Shown here: piece by piece, positions 26,419 through 35,592 of the stretch
Position numbering within the stretch: the stretch's first letter is position 1
How the letters are laid out: the number at the start of each line of letters is the position of its first letter
Assembly: GCF_033441515.1 (NCBI RefSeq)
Contig: NZ_JAWQJT010000001.1
Location: 4,154,001-4,218,000, forward strand
Length of the DNA: 64,000 nt
Direction of reading: 5' to 3'
Source of the DNA: Amycolatopsis solani
GTDB taxonomy: Bacteria; Actinomycetota; Actinomycetes; Mycobacteriales; Pseudonocardiaceae
Made by a program: the position numbers and the translations under genes
The notes under the pieces: model-generated
Told to the model about the DNA's origin: nothing
The model's database searches: none
What the model saw: only the letters and a program-made list of their open reading frames with translations

Positions 26419-26448
26419 CCCGGGGCGCGCCACGCGGCCCGCCCCGGG
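26419..26448. terminator. Hairpin between convergent comEC and thrC
   Basis: CCCGGGGCG (26419-26427) pairs perfectly with CGCCCCGGG (26440-26448), a 9-bp GC stem 2 bp after comEC and before the thrC stop. No T-run. Confidence 0.65.
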
Positions 26449-26454
26449 CGGACG

Positions 26455-27720
26455 TCAGTAGCCGAGCGCCTCGTTCACGGCGGCGGCCGACGGGGGCACG
26501 ATCGCCTTCGGGCCCACGTGGTTCTCGATCGCGTCGAGGGTCTTGAGGCCGTCGCCGGTGATCAGCAGGACGGTCTCGGCGTCCGGGTCGAGCTTGCCCG
26601 TCTCGATCAGCTTCTTCGCCGTGGCGACGGTGACGCCGCCGGCCGTCTCGGTGAAGATGCCCTCGGTGCGGGCCAGCAGGCGGATGCCCTCGACGACCTC
26701 TTCGTCGGTGACGTCCTCGATCGCGCCACCGCTGCGGTTGACGACGTCGAGCACGTAGGGGCCGTCGGCCGGGTTGCCGATCGCCAGTGAGCGGGCGATG
26801 GTGTCCGGCTTCACCGGCTGGACGACGTCGTGGCCGGCCCGGAACGCGGCCGACACCGGCGAGCAGCCGGTGGCCTGCGCGCCGAACACCTTGTACGGGC
26901 TGGCGTCCACGAGACCGAGCTGGCCCAGCTCGCGGAAACCCTTGTCCACCTTGGTCAACTGCGAACCGGAGGCGATCGGCACGACGATCTGCGGCGGGAT
27001 GCGCCAGCCGAGCTGCTCGGCGACCTCGAAGGCCAGCGTCTTCGAGCCTTCCGAGTAGTACGGCCGGACGTTCACGTTCACGAACGCCCACTTCGGGTGC
27101 TCGCCGGCCAGTTCGGTGGCGAGGCGGTTGACGTCGTCGTAGTTGCCGTCGACCGCGACGAGGTCGCCGTCGTACACGGCGGTGGTGAGGATCTTGGCGC
27201 GCTCGAGGCTCTTCGGGATCAGCACGACCGACCGCCAGCCGGCGCGGGCCGCGGCGGCGGCCGTCGCGTTGGCCAGGTTGCCGGTCGAGGGACACGCGAG
27301 CACCTCGAACCCGAACTCGCGGGCCGCGGCCAGCGCGACGGCGACGACGCGGTCCTTGAACGAGTGGGTCGGGTTGCCCGTGTCGTCCTTGACCCACAAG
27401 CGCTTGAGGCCGAGTTCCTTGGCGAGGCGGTCCGCGCGGACCAGGCGGGTCGCGCCCGGCTCGGTGTTCGGGATCTCTTCGACGTTGGACGGAACCGGGA
27501 GGAGTTTCTTGTAGCGCCAGATGTTCTTGGGGCCGGCCTCGATGTCTTCGCGGCGGACGCGGCCGAAGTCGTAGGCGACCTCGAGCGGCGAGAAGTCTTC
27601 GGCGGAGACGAATTCGGGGGCGAGCGGCTGCCGGTGACCCTCTTCCTTCGACACCAGTTCGACGGCGGGACCGAGGTCCGGGGTCTTGGTGGTGGAGGTC
27701 GTGCCGAGGGTTGCGGTCAT
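26455..27720 (-). CDS. thrC: Threonine synthase
   Basis: Protein of 421 residues from ATG 27720. PLP-binding Lys122 lies in NPTHSFKDRVV; the phosphate-binding glycine loop appears as CPSTGNLANATAAAAARAG, and IASGSQLTKVDKGF and the C-terminal LLITGDGLKTLD are conserved. It converts O-phosphohomoserine to threonine. The N-terminal ~80 residues match the longer threonine synthase type. It stands alone, away from hom and thrB, and is under a SAM-I riboswitch, which ties it to methionine supply. Confidence 0.95.
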   Translation of the reverse strand: MTATLGTTSTTKTPDLGPAVELVSKEEGHRQPLAPEFVSAEDFSPLEVAYDFGRVRREDIEAGPKNIWRYKKLLPVPSNVEEIPNTEPGATRLVRADRLAKELGLKRLWVKDDTGNPTHSFKDRVVAVALAAAREFGFEVLACPSTGNLANATAAAAARAGWRSVVLIPKSLERAKILTTAVYDGDLVAVDGNYDDVNRLATELAGEHPKWAFVNVNVRPYYSEGSKTLAFEVAEQLGWRIPPQIVVPIASGSQLTKVDKGFRELGQLGLVDASPYKVFGAQATGCSPVSAAFRAGHDVVQPVKPDTIARSLAIGNPADGPYVLDVVNRSGGAIEDVTDEEVVEGIRLLARTEGIFTETAGGVTVATAKKLIETGKLDPDAETVLLITGDGLKTLDAIENHVGPKAIVPPSAAAVNEALGY

Positions 27721-27735
27721 CGCGAGGTTCCTTTC

Positions 27736-27865
27736 CTCATCTGCCCCGCCGAAGCGGGCCGGAATTGGCACCGTGGTCGTCAGCTACCCCGCGATCGCGG
27801 GATGACAGGCTGTACGCCGGTTGCCGGGGCTTCGTCGGGCCGTTCCCTCTGCCCCTCTGGATGAG
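27736..27865 (-). ncRNA. SAM-I riboswitch (S-box leader) controlling thrC
   Basis: On the minus strand the 130-nt element opens with CTCATCCAGAGGGGCAGAGG, continues GAACGGCCCGACGAAGCCCC and GGCAACC, contains GGTGCCAATTCC, and closes with GGGGCAGATGAG. These are the conserved S-box blocks; CTCATC and GATGAG form helix P1. The ribosome binding site (AGGAAAGG) abuts the 3' strand of P1, 10-15 nt before the thrC ATG, and no terminator lies between, so translational control by S-adenosylmethionine is inferred. Confidence 0.96.
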
Positions 27866-27923
27866 CGGTATTCACTTGTCGGCGCGCACACCGGGATTCC
27901 CCGGGGCGGGCTGCCTCGACTAC

Positions 27924-27929
27924 ACCGTA
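27924..27929 (-). promoter_or_regulatory. Possible -10 box of the thrC leader transcript
   Basis: TACGGT on the minus strand fits TANNNT and would start transcription about 50 nt upstream of the riboswitch. No clear -35 element, so this is tentative. Confidence 0.25.
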
Positions 27930-28013
27930 CGACATCGTGCTCGGACCGTGCCATGGTGGCCGCCCGACATCACCGGAGCGGGCGCATCGCGGCGCGGGTG
28001 AGAGGATTCGGGG

Positions 28014-28994
28014 GTGACCGCGCAAGCCACCGCCCCGGCCCCGCTGCACCTGGTGCTGGGTGACGAAGAACTGCTGATCGAGCGGGCCGTCCGCGACACG
28101 CTGGCCGCCGCCCGCGCGATGGACTCGACGGCCGAGCTGACCCGGGTCCGGGTGTCCGATCTCACAGCGCCTGAGCTGGCCGAACTGGTGAGCCCGTCGC
28201 TGTTCAGCGAAGGACGCGTGATCGTCCTCGAATCGGCGCAGGACATCTCGCAGGAGCTGGCCGACGCCGTGGCGTCCTACCTGAAGGACCCGGCGGACGG
28301 GGTCGTGCTCGTCGTCGTCCACACCGGCGGCGGCCGCAGCAAGGCGGGCAAGTCGCTCCCGGCGTCGCTGAAGAAGGCCGGGGCCGAGATCACGGAGTGC
28401 CCGAAGCTGACGAAGCCGGCCGAGCGCGAGCAGTTCGTGCGGCACGAGGTGCGGCGGGCGGGCGGCAAGATCGACCCGGCCGGGGTCGCCGCGCTGATCG
28501 ACGCCGTGGGCTCCGACCTGCGCGAACTCTCCTCCGCGGCCAGTCAGCTGGTGGCCGACACGGGCGGGGCGGTCGATGCCGACGCGGTCCGGCGGTACCA
28601 CCGCGGCCGCGCCGACGTGACCGGGTTCGCGGTCGCCGAAAAGGCGGTCGGCGGCGACCGCTCGGCGGCGCTGGAGTCGCTGCGCTGGGCGATGCAGCTG
28701 GGCGTCCCGCACGTCCTGGTGGCCGACGCGCTGGCCGACGCGGTCCGCACGATCGCGCGCGTCTCGGGTGCCGGGCGCGGCAACCCGAACCAGCTGGCGG
28801 GCGAGCTGGGCATGCCGCCGTGGAAGGTCCGCAAGGCGCAGGGCCAGTCCCGTGGGTGGAACCAGGACGGCCTGGCCACCGCGATGCGGGTGGTCGCGCG
28901 GCTGAACGCCGAGGTCAAAGGCATGGCGGCGGACCCGGGCTACGCGCTGGAACGCGCTGTCCTCGAAGTCGCGGCGGCCAAGGGCGACCGCTGA
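28014..28994 (+). CDS. holA: DNA polymerase III subunit delta
   Basis: Protein of 326 residues from GTG 28014. The clamp-loader delta fold is indicated by LHLVLGDEELLIERAVRDTL at the start, VVVHTGGGRSKAGKSL, and the C-terminal ALESLRWAMQLGVPHVLVADAL with GMPPWKVRKAQGQSRGW. It opens the beta clamp during loading. As in M. tuberculosis it is convergent with rpsT. Confidence 0.95.
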   Translation: MTAQATAPAPLHLVLGDEELLIERAVRDTLAAARAMDSTAELTRVRVSDLTAPELAELVSPSLFSEGRVIVLESAQDISQELADAVASYLKDPADGVVLVVVHTGGGRSKAGKSLPASLKKAGAEITECPKLTKPAEREQFVRHEVRRAGGKIDPAGVAALIDAVGSDLRELSSAASQLVADTGGAVDADAVRRYHRGRADVTGFAVAEKAVGGDRSAALESLRWAMQLGVPHVLVADALADAVRTIARVSGAGRGNPNQLAGELGMPPWKVRKAQGQSRGWNQDGLATAMRVVARLNAEVKGMAADPGYALERAVLEVAAAKGDR

Positions 28995-29007
28995 CCCCGG
29001 ACACGAA

Positions 29008-29035
29008 GAAGGCCCCGGCCGGAGCCGGGGCCTTC
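29008..29035. terminator. Bidirectional terminator between holA and rpsT
   Basis: A perfect 12-bp stem (GAAGGCCCCGGC 29008-29019 with its complement 29024-29035) and a CGGA tetraloop, between the convergent stops. Confidence 0.85.
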
Positions 29036-29051
29036 CCAGAAATCACCCAGC

Positions 29052-29312
29052 TCAGAGCGCGTTGACGCGCTTCGCCAGGGCGGACTTCTTGTTGGCGGCC
29101 TGGTTGGCGTGGATGACGCCCTTCGAGACGGCCTTGTCCAGCTTCTGGGCGGCGTCGCGCTGCAGCTCGGCAGCCTTGGCCTTGTCGCCGGCGTCGGCGG
29201 CTTCGCGGACCTTGCGGATCGCGGTCTTCACCGAGGACCGGATCGCCTGGTTGCGCTGACGCGCCTTCTCGTTCGTGGTGATGCGCTTGATCTGCGACTT
29301 GATGTTGGCCAT
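29052..29312 (-). CDS. rpsT: 30S ribosomal protein S20
   Basis: Protein of 86 residues, typical S20 length, beginning [20 protein letters not shown] and ending [12 protein letters not shown]. It binds 16S rRNA early in 30S assembly. It starts at ATG 29312 with AGGAG upstream and is preceded by a leader of about 100 nt; TAAAGT (29417-29422, minus strand) is a good -10 candidate. Confidence 0.98.
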   Translation of the reverse strand: MANIKSQIKRITTNEKARQRNQAIRSSVKTAIRKVREAADAGDKAKAAELQRDAAQKLDKAVSKGVIHANQAANKKSALAKRVNAL

Positions 29313-29504
29313 AGGGCAACTCCTGCTTCACTCGGTGAGATCGCCGCCGCGCTGAAGTGGCCCCGCGAAAAGCGGGTTTCCTCCATGACGGAATGCCGCA
29401 CGGGCAGCGAGCGACCACTTTAACAGCCGGGCCGCGGACGTCCGGAGCCGGGAGTAGGCTGGGCGGCGGTCAGTGCCTAGGGTTCCGCCGCCGGTCCGCG
29501 CACG

Positions 29505-29534
29505 CCGCACCACACCGCACCACCGCACCACACA
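29505..29534 (+). repeat. Short tandem repeat, three copies of CCGCACCAC
   Basis: CCGCACCAC occurs three times in 30 bp (29505, 29515, 29524) with only A or CAC between. Low-complexity intergenic repeat. Confidence 0.7.
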
Positions 29535-29625
29535 ACCAGGGCCGGGCGGGTCTGGTCCGAGCGGCACCATCGGCGGGCCCGGACGGCCGGTCGTTCATCT
29601 GACGGGGCAAAAGCCTGGAGGACCC

Positions 29626-29647
29626 GGTTTTCGCGCGCGCGAAAACC
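29626..29647. promoter_or_regulatory. Perfect 22-bp palindrome just upstream of the EamA gene
   Basis: GGTTTTCGCGC followed directly by its reverse complement. It ends 12 bp before GTG 29660, where it could be an operator or an mRNA hairpin covering the ribosome binding region. Confidence 0.6.
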
Positions 29648-29659
29648 CCGAAGGGTCCC

Positions 29660-30523
29660 GTGAACGCCACCGCCTTGTCCCTCGTCCTCGTCGCCGCCGT
29701 CGTGCACGCCGCGTGGAACCTCGCCGCCAAGCGGATCTCCTCCGGTGGCACCCAGTTCGTCTGGCTCTACTACACCGTCAGCGCGGTCGCGCTGCTGCCG
29801 ATCACCGCCGTGCAGCTCGTCTTCGAAGCCGACCGTCCACAGTGGAGCTGGCTGCTCGCCGCGGTCGTCACGTCGGTGCTGCACATCGCCTACGGCGTCG
29901 TGCTGCAGCGCGGGTACCGCGTCGGCGACCTCTCCGTCGTCTACCCCGTCGCGCGGGGCACCGGGCCGCTGCTGTCGGTGCTCGCGGCCGTCCTGGTGCT
30001 CGGCGAACGACCCGGGTGGCTCGGCCTGCTCGGCGCGTTCCTGGTGATCGCCGGGGTGCTGGTGATCAGCACCGGCCGCAAGGACGGCGAGACGCACGGC
30101 CGCCGGGCGGGGATCTTCTACGGCCTGCTGACCGGCGCCGTCATCGCCGGGTACACGCTCTGGGACGCGCACTCGGTGACCGGGCTCGGCGTGCCGCCGG
30201 TCGTCTACTTCGGGCTCGGCTCGATCCTGCAGAGCGTCATGCTCGTGCCCGGCGCGCTGGCCGGCCGGGCCGAGGTGGCGCGGATCTGGCGGGAGCAGCG
30301 CCGCGAGGTGTTCGTGGTCGGGCTGCTGTCGCCGGTCGCCTACGTCCTCGTCCTGTTCGCCCTCACGATGGCGCCGGTCAGCCTGGTCGCGCCGGCCCGG
30401 GAGCTGAGCATCGTGCTCGGCGGCCTCGCCGCGTGGCTGGTGCTGGGCGAGAGCGACGCGGTGCGGCGGCTGGCCGGCTCGGTGATCGTGCTGGCCGGCA
30501 TCGCCGCGATTGCGGCCGCCTGA
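29660..30523 (+). CDS. EamA/DMT family transporter
   Basis: Protein of 287 residues from GTG 29660 with ten hydrophobic segments in two repeated EamA halves; the first half ends PVARGTGPLLSVLAAVLVLGE and the second has APARELSIVLGGLAAWLVLGE, the same motif, as expected of the drug/metabolite transporter superfamily. Substrate unknown; family members export amino acids or other metabolites. It is followed 23 bp later by a VOC gene. Confidence 0.92.
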   Translation: MNATALSLVLVAAVVHAAWNLAAKRISSGGTQFVWLYYTVSAVALLPITAVQLVFEADRPQWSWLLAAVVTSVLHIAYGVVLQRGYRVGDLSVVYPVARGTGPLLSVLAAVLVLGERPGWLGLLGAFLVIAGVLVISTGRKDGETHGRRAGIFYGLLTGAVIAGYTLWDAHSVTGLGVPPVVYFGLGSILQSVMLVPGALAGRAEVARIWREQRREVFVVGLLSPVAYVLVLFALTMAPVSLVAPARELSIVLGGLAAWLVLGESDAVRRLAGSVIVLAGIAAIAAA

Positions 30524-30546
30524 GCCCGTCCGGTAGGGATGGTGCG

Positions 30547-30921
30547 ATGGAAGTCCTGAAGAGCAGGCTGATCGTCCGCCCGCGCGACGCCGCCGCGACC
30601 ACCGCGTTCTACCGCGACACCCTCGGCCTGGCCGTGGAGCGCGAGTTCCCCGGCGGCACCGTGTTCTTCCTCGGGCACGGCTCCCTGGAGGTCTCCGGCG
30701 CGGGCGAGGCGGGCTCGTCGCCCGACCTGGTGCTCTGGCTGCAGGTCCGCGACCTCGCCGGCACCCTGGCCGGCCTCAAGGCGAAGGGCCTCGAGCCGGT
30801 GCGGGACGCCCAGCGCGAGCCCTGGGGCCTCGACGAGGCCTGGCTCGCCGACCCGGACGGCACGCGGATCGTCCTGGTCGAGGTGCCCGAAGGCCACCCG
30901 ATCCGGACGGACACCCGCTAG
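30547..30921 (+). CDS. VOC superfamily protein (glyoxalase/bleomycin resistance-like)
   Basis: Protein of 124 residues from ATG 30547. It has the two beta-alpha-beta-beta-beta modules of the VOC fold: VRPRDAAATTAFYRDTLGLAVE at the start (split over ~22 residues) and WGLDEAWLADPDGTRIVLVE at the end, with possible metal ligands His and Glu. Function within the fold (isomerase, dioxygenase, binding protein) cannot be assigned. Its stop overlaps the convergent methyltransferase stop by 3-4 bp. Confidence 0.87.
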   Translation: MEVLKSRLIVRPRDAAATTAFYRDTLGLAVEREFPGGTVFFLGHGSLEVSGAGEAGSSPDLVLWLQVRDLAGTLAGLKAKGLEPVRDAQREPWGLDEAWLADPDGTRIVLVEVPEGHPIRTDTR

Positions 30922-31538
30922 GCGGGCTTGACGGCCCGCAGCTGGGCGGCCAGCGCGGCGAAGCCGGGCGGCTCCCAGGTCCACGTCTGCAGGTCGGTGA
31001 AGCCCGCGGCCGCGGCCTCGTCGGCCAGCACGTGCCTGCTCACGGGCAGCCACTTCTCGTGCGCGGACAGCAGCAGCCGGCCGCCGGGGCGCAGCACCCG
31101 GAACAGCTCGGCGAAGCCCGCCGCGCGGTCGTCCCAGAGCATCACGTTGTTGACGGTCAGGACGACGTCCACCGACCCGTCGGGCTCGCCGGTGCGCGCG
31201 GCCGACCCTTCGCGCAGCTCGGCGCGGTCGCCGCAGCGGTCGTGGCACAGCGCGAGCATCTCGGGGGAGGGGTCGACGCCGATGGTGCGCCCGGCCAGGC
31301 GGGCGGCGGCGGCCAGGCCGACGCCGGGGCCGGGCCCGACGACGAGTGCGGTCTCGTCCGGCTCGATCTTCGCCAGGTCGACGACGCGGTGTTCGGTTGC
31401 GGCGTTGCCCCGCGCCATCACCCAGCCGCCGAGGCGGCCGAGCGGGCCGGAGGGGTGACCGAACGCACGGTCGAGAACGCGGGAAAAGCCGCTGGTCTCC
31501 GGCTGGGGAGGGGGTGCCGGCTGGTGCGGAATGCTCAT
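30918..31538 (-). CDS. Class I SAM-dependent methyltransferase
   Basis: Protein of 206 residues from ATG 31538. SAM-binding motif I is VVGPGPGVGLAAA, followed by the acidic residue in TIGVDPS, motif II VDVVLTVNNVMLW and motif III ELFRVLRPGGRLLLS. This is the Methyltransf_11 pattern. The substrate is unknown. The N-terminal ~40 residues are proline-rich then amphipathic. Divergent from lepA. Confidence 0.9.
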   Translation of the reverse strand: MSIPHQPAPPPQPETSGFSRVLDRAFGHPSGPLGRLGGWVMARGNAATEHRVVDLAKIEPDETALVVGPGPGVGLAAAARLAGRTIGVDPSPEMLALCHDRCGDRAELREGSAARTGEPDGSVDVVLTVNNVMLWDDRAAGFAELFRVLRPGGRLLLSAHEKWLPVSRHVLADEAAAAGFTDLQTWTWEPPGFAALAAQLRAVKPA

Positions 31539-31653
31539 ACTTCGAGGGCACCACGGATCACGGGAGGCCGCATCGGGGATGACCCCCACTGGCACCCGGA
31601 GGGGCATGGGAGCATAGAGGTGGCCATCCCCGACTTTCCGAGGACTCATTCGA

Positions 31654-33495
<1,842 letters not shown>

Positions 33496-33515
33496 GTGTC
33501 GCCTCGAAGTGACAC

Positions 33516-33555
33516 CGGCGCCGTTGTTCGCTCTTTCGTGTGAATAACGGCGCCG
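33516..33555 (+). terminator. Terminator-like hairpin after lepA
   Basis: Arms 33516-33529 and 33542-33555 (CGGCGCCGTTGTTC / GAATAACGGCGCCG) match at 13 of 14 positions around a 12-nt loop. No T-run. Confidence 0.7.
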
Positions 33556-33625
33556 AACCCGTGTTCGACGCGGTTTCTGTCGGTGCTCTCTGGTGCTCTG
33601 GTGCGAAGAGCGAAAGGAGGGCACG

Positions 33626-34195
33626 ATGACTCTCATGATGGACTTCCAGTATCCGACCGGGTCGGGCCCCATGACGGTGCGCGACCTGGAGGGGATGCCG
33701 GATGACGGCCGAAGATACGAGCTCATCGACGGGGCGCTGCTCGTGACCCCGGCACCCGGGCTGCGGCACCAGAAGATCGCCTACCGCCTCTACGGCGTGC
33801 TGGAAGCGGTGTGCCCGCCCGAATTCGACGTGCTCGGCGCCCCGTTCGCGGTGCACCACGGCGACCGGATCGAACTGCAGCCGGACGTCCTGGTCGGCCG
33901 GGCCGAGGACTTCACCGAGAAGGACCTCCCGGCGCCGCCCGTGCTCGCCGTCGAGGTGCTTTCGCCCAGCACAGCGATCTACGACCTGAACCTCAAGAAG
34001 GCGGTCTACGAACGGCTCGGCACCGGCAGCTACTGGGTGATCGACCCGGCCGACCCGGCGCTGACGGTGTTCGAGCTGGACGAGGAAGGTCACTACCAGC
34101 AGGTGGACAAGGCCGCGGGCGACGAAGTGCTGGAGGTCGAGCTGCCCTTCCCGGTGCGGATCGTGCCGCGGGAGCTGCTGGGCCGGCGCGGCTGA
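33626..34195 (+). CDS. Uma2 family (DUF820) restriction-endonuclease-fold protein
   Basis: Protein of 189 residues from ATG 33626, preceded by a near-ideal AAAGGAGG. The Uma2 pattern is clear: YELIDGALLVTPAPGLRHQ, ELQPDVLVGR and LAVEVLSPST with the D...ExK-like arrangement (EVLSPST...DLNLKK) of the PD-(D/E)XK fold. These proteins are abundant in cyanobacteria and actinobacteria and have no agreed function. It lies alone behind the lepA terminator. Confidence 0.9.
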   Translation: MTLMMDFQYPTGSGPMTVRDLEGMPDDGRRYELIDGALLVTPAPGLRHQKIAYRLYGVLEAVCPPEFDVLGAPFAVHHGDRIELQPDVLVGRAEDFTEKDLPAPPVLAVEVLSPSTAIYDLNLKKAVYERLGTGSYWVIDPADPALTVFELDEEGHYQQVDKAAGDEVLEVELPFPVRIVPRELLGRRG

Positions 34196-34207
34196 GCCCC
34201 CGGGCGG

Positions 34208-34789
34208 TCAGTGGTGGCGGATGCGGGGTGAGCCGCGGAGCTGGGCGTGCAGCTGCCGGTGCCGCAGCTCCTTCCGGAGGCGCTCGACGACGGCGTCGAA
34301 CAGGGCCGGGTCGAGGATCGCCGTCTGCTCGAACTGCCGCCGTCCCGGCGCGGCCGGCGCGAGCCGGCCGCGGGGCGCGTAGCGCTGCACCGAGCTTTCG
34401 ACGCCACCACCGGTGACCAGGTCGACCCAGAGGGCGTCGCGCACGAAGCCGTCACCGAAGCGGGCCGAGCGGCGCGGTGTGATGTCGGCGATCTGCGACC
34501 ACGGGATCACGCGCGTGCTGAGCGTGCCCGCGGGCAGGCGGAGGCCTTCCTCGCCGACGGTGAGGTCCTGGAGGCCCTCGAAGCCGCGCTTGAGCTCGCG
34601 GGCCCGGGACGCGCGGTAGGCCAGCACGGCGACGACCACGGTCGCCGCGTAGGCGCCGCCGATCAGCCACGGCGACTGGCCCCGCACCAGCCCGAGGGCG
34701 AGGACCACCCCGAACCCGGCGTCGGCGGCGAGGAGCACGCCGAGCAGGACTTTGACCGGCGTGCTGACGCGAGGCGATGACTCGGACAA
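34208..34789 (-). CDS. Membrane protein with PH-like domain, unknown function
   Basis: Protein of 193 residues, start TTG 34789 (GGGAG upstream; no ATG or GTG suits). Two membrane helices at about residues 12-33 and 40-58 precede a soluble domain with VGEEGLRLPAGTLSTRVIPW and QIADITPRRS, which resembles bacterial PH-like domains, then a basic C-terminus. Specific role unknown. Confidence 0.7.
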   Translation of the reverse strand: MSESSPRVSTPVKVLLGVLLAADAGFGVVLALGLVRGQSPWLIGGAYAATVVVAVLAYRASRARELKRGFEGLQDLTVGEEGLRLPAGTLSTRVIPWSQIADITPRRSARFGDGFVRDALWVDLVTGGGVESSVQRYAPRGRLAPAAPGRRQFEQTAILDPALFDAVVERLRKELRHRQLHAQLRGSPRIRHH

Positions 34790-34814
34790 CGAACGACTCC
34801 CGGGGACCGAAGGG

Positions 34815-35261
34815 TCAGGAATTGCCGATTATCCGGTCCGCCCGGATGAACACCGCGACCCGCCGCTCTTCGGCCATCACGCGGTCGTACTCGTCCCAGT
34901 CGTCGTGCGTCCCGGTCGCGGCGACGAAGACGTCGCGCAACAGCCGCGGCAACCCCGCCGGATCGAACCCGGGATCGGGATCATCCGGCCCGACGAGGTG
35001 CGTGGCCCCGGTGACGGAGAGCCAGTTCCACCCCCGCCGGAAGGTCACGGTGGCATGCCCGGCCCGCCGCAGCAGCGCGAGCTTGTGCGCCTTCCCGATC
35101 GCGACATAGGCGACACCGGCCGCTCCGGTCACCGGATCGTCGAAGACACCGGCGTTGACGACGGAGGAGTGCACAGTCCCATCAGCCCGCGTGGTGGCGA
35201 CGGTGGCGAGGCCGTGCTCCTGCAGCGACAGCGTCCGAACCTGCTCCAGATCAGCGCTCAT
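34815..35261 (-). CDS. PPOX class F420-dependent oxidoreductase
   Basis: Protein of 148 residues with the split-barrel flavin/F420 fold: LATVATTRADGTVHSSVVNAG at the start (split), AYVAIGKAHKLALLRRAGHATVTF, and a C-terminal RRVAVFIRADRIIGN. Similar in type to, but not closely like, the PPOX protein at 15.7-16.1 kb. The enzyme class reduces diverse compounds using F420H2; the natural substrate is unknown. Confidence 0.88.
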   Translation of the reverse strand: MSADLEQVRTLSLQEHGLATVATTRADGTVHSSVVNAGVFDDPVTGAAGVAYVAIGKAHKLALLRRAGHATVTFRRGWNWLSVTGATHLVGPDDPDPGFDPAGLPRLLRDVFVAATGTHDDWDEYDRVMAEERRVAVFIRADRIIGNS

Positions 35262-35309
35262 GCCCCAACCTAACCCGCCGGCCCGGTCGCGTGTTCCGCA
35301 CGGCGAAAG

Positions 35310-35554
35310 TCACCCGGCCCCGGCGGGCGTACCCCGGTGTCGGACGAAGACGTGCTGGTGGAAGTGCGCCACGGTCCGCCCGGTCAACGCCGAGTGCAGG
35401 GCCTCGGCATCGAGCTCCGCGCGCAACGCCCGCGCCGCCAGCCAAGCCGCTCGGCGCTGTGGCTGACGACGACCAGGTCGTCTGACCAGACCTCGAGGCT
35501 CGGGAGCGGCCCGTCGCCACGGTGCTTGGCGCAGATCGGGCACGGCTCCGGCAT
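35310..35554 (-). pseudogene. Broken HIT (histidine triad) family protein gene
   Basis: The minus strand opens at ATG 35554 with PEPCPICAKHRGDGPL and VWSDDLVVVSHSAE, the N-terminus of a HIT protein. The middle of the domain is missing and the frame then shifts: the second frame gives AARALRAELDAEALHSA followed by GRTVAHFHQHVFVRHRGTP, which holds the histidine triad, and stops at 35310. About 40 central residues and the C-terminus are lost. Intact relatives are nucleotide hydrolases of ~140 residues or more. An internal deletion with frameshift is inferred. Confidence 0.75.
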
Positions 35555-35592
35555 GGCCGCAGGACAGCGACGCACGCCGGAGCCGCCCGTTC

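Larger units (their letters stand above)
29313..29659. other. Divergent intergenic region rpsT / EamA (347 bp)
   Basis: It holds the rpsT leader and promoter (TAAAGT, 29417-29422 on the minus strand), a short tandem repeat at 29505-29534 and a 22-bp palindrome at 29626-29647 next to the EamA start. No additional gene is recognised. Confidence 0.6.

Noticed and set aside
29505..29534. CCGCACCAC repeats considered as a CRISPR or regulator array
   Set aside because: Units of 9-10 bp without spacers; simple tandem repeat only.
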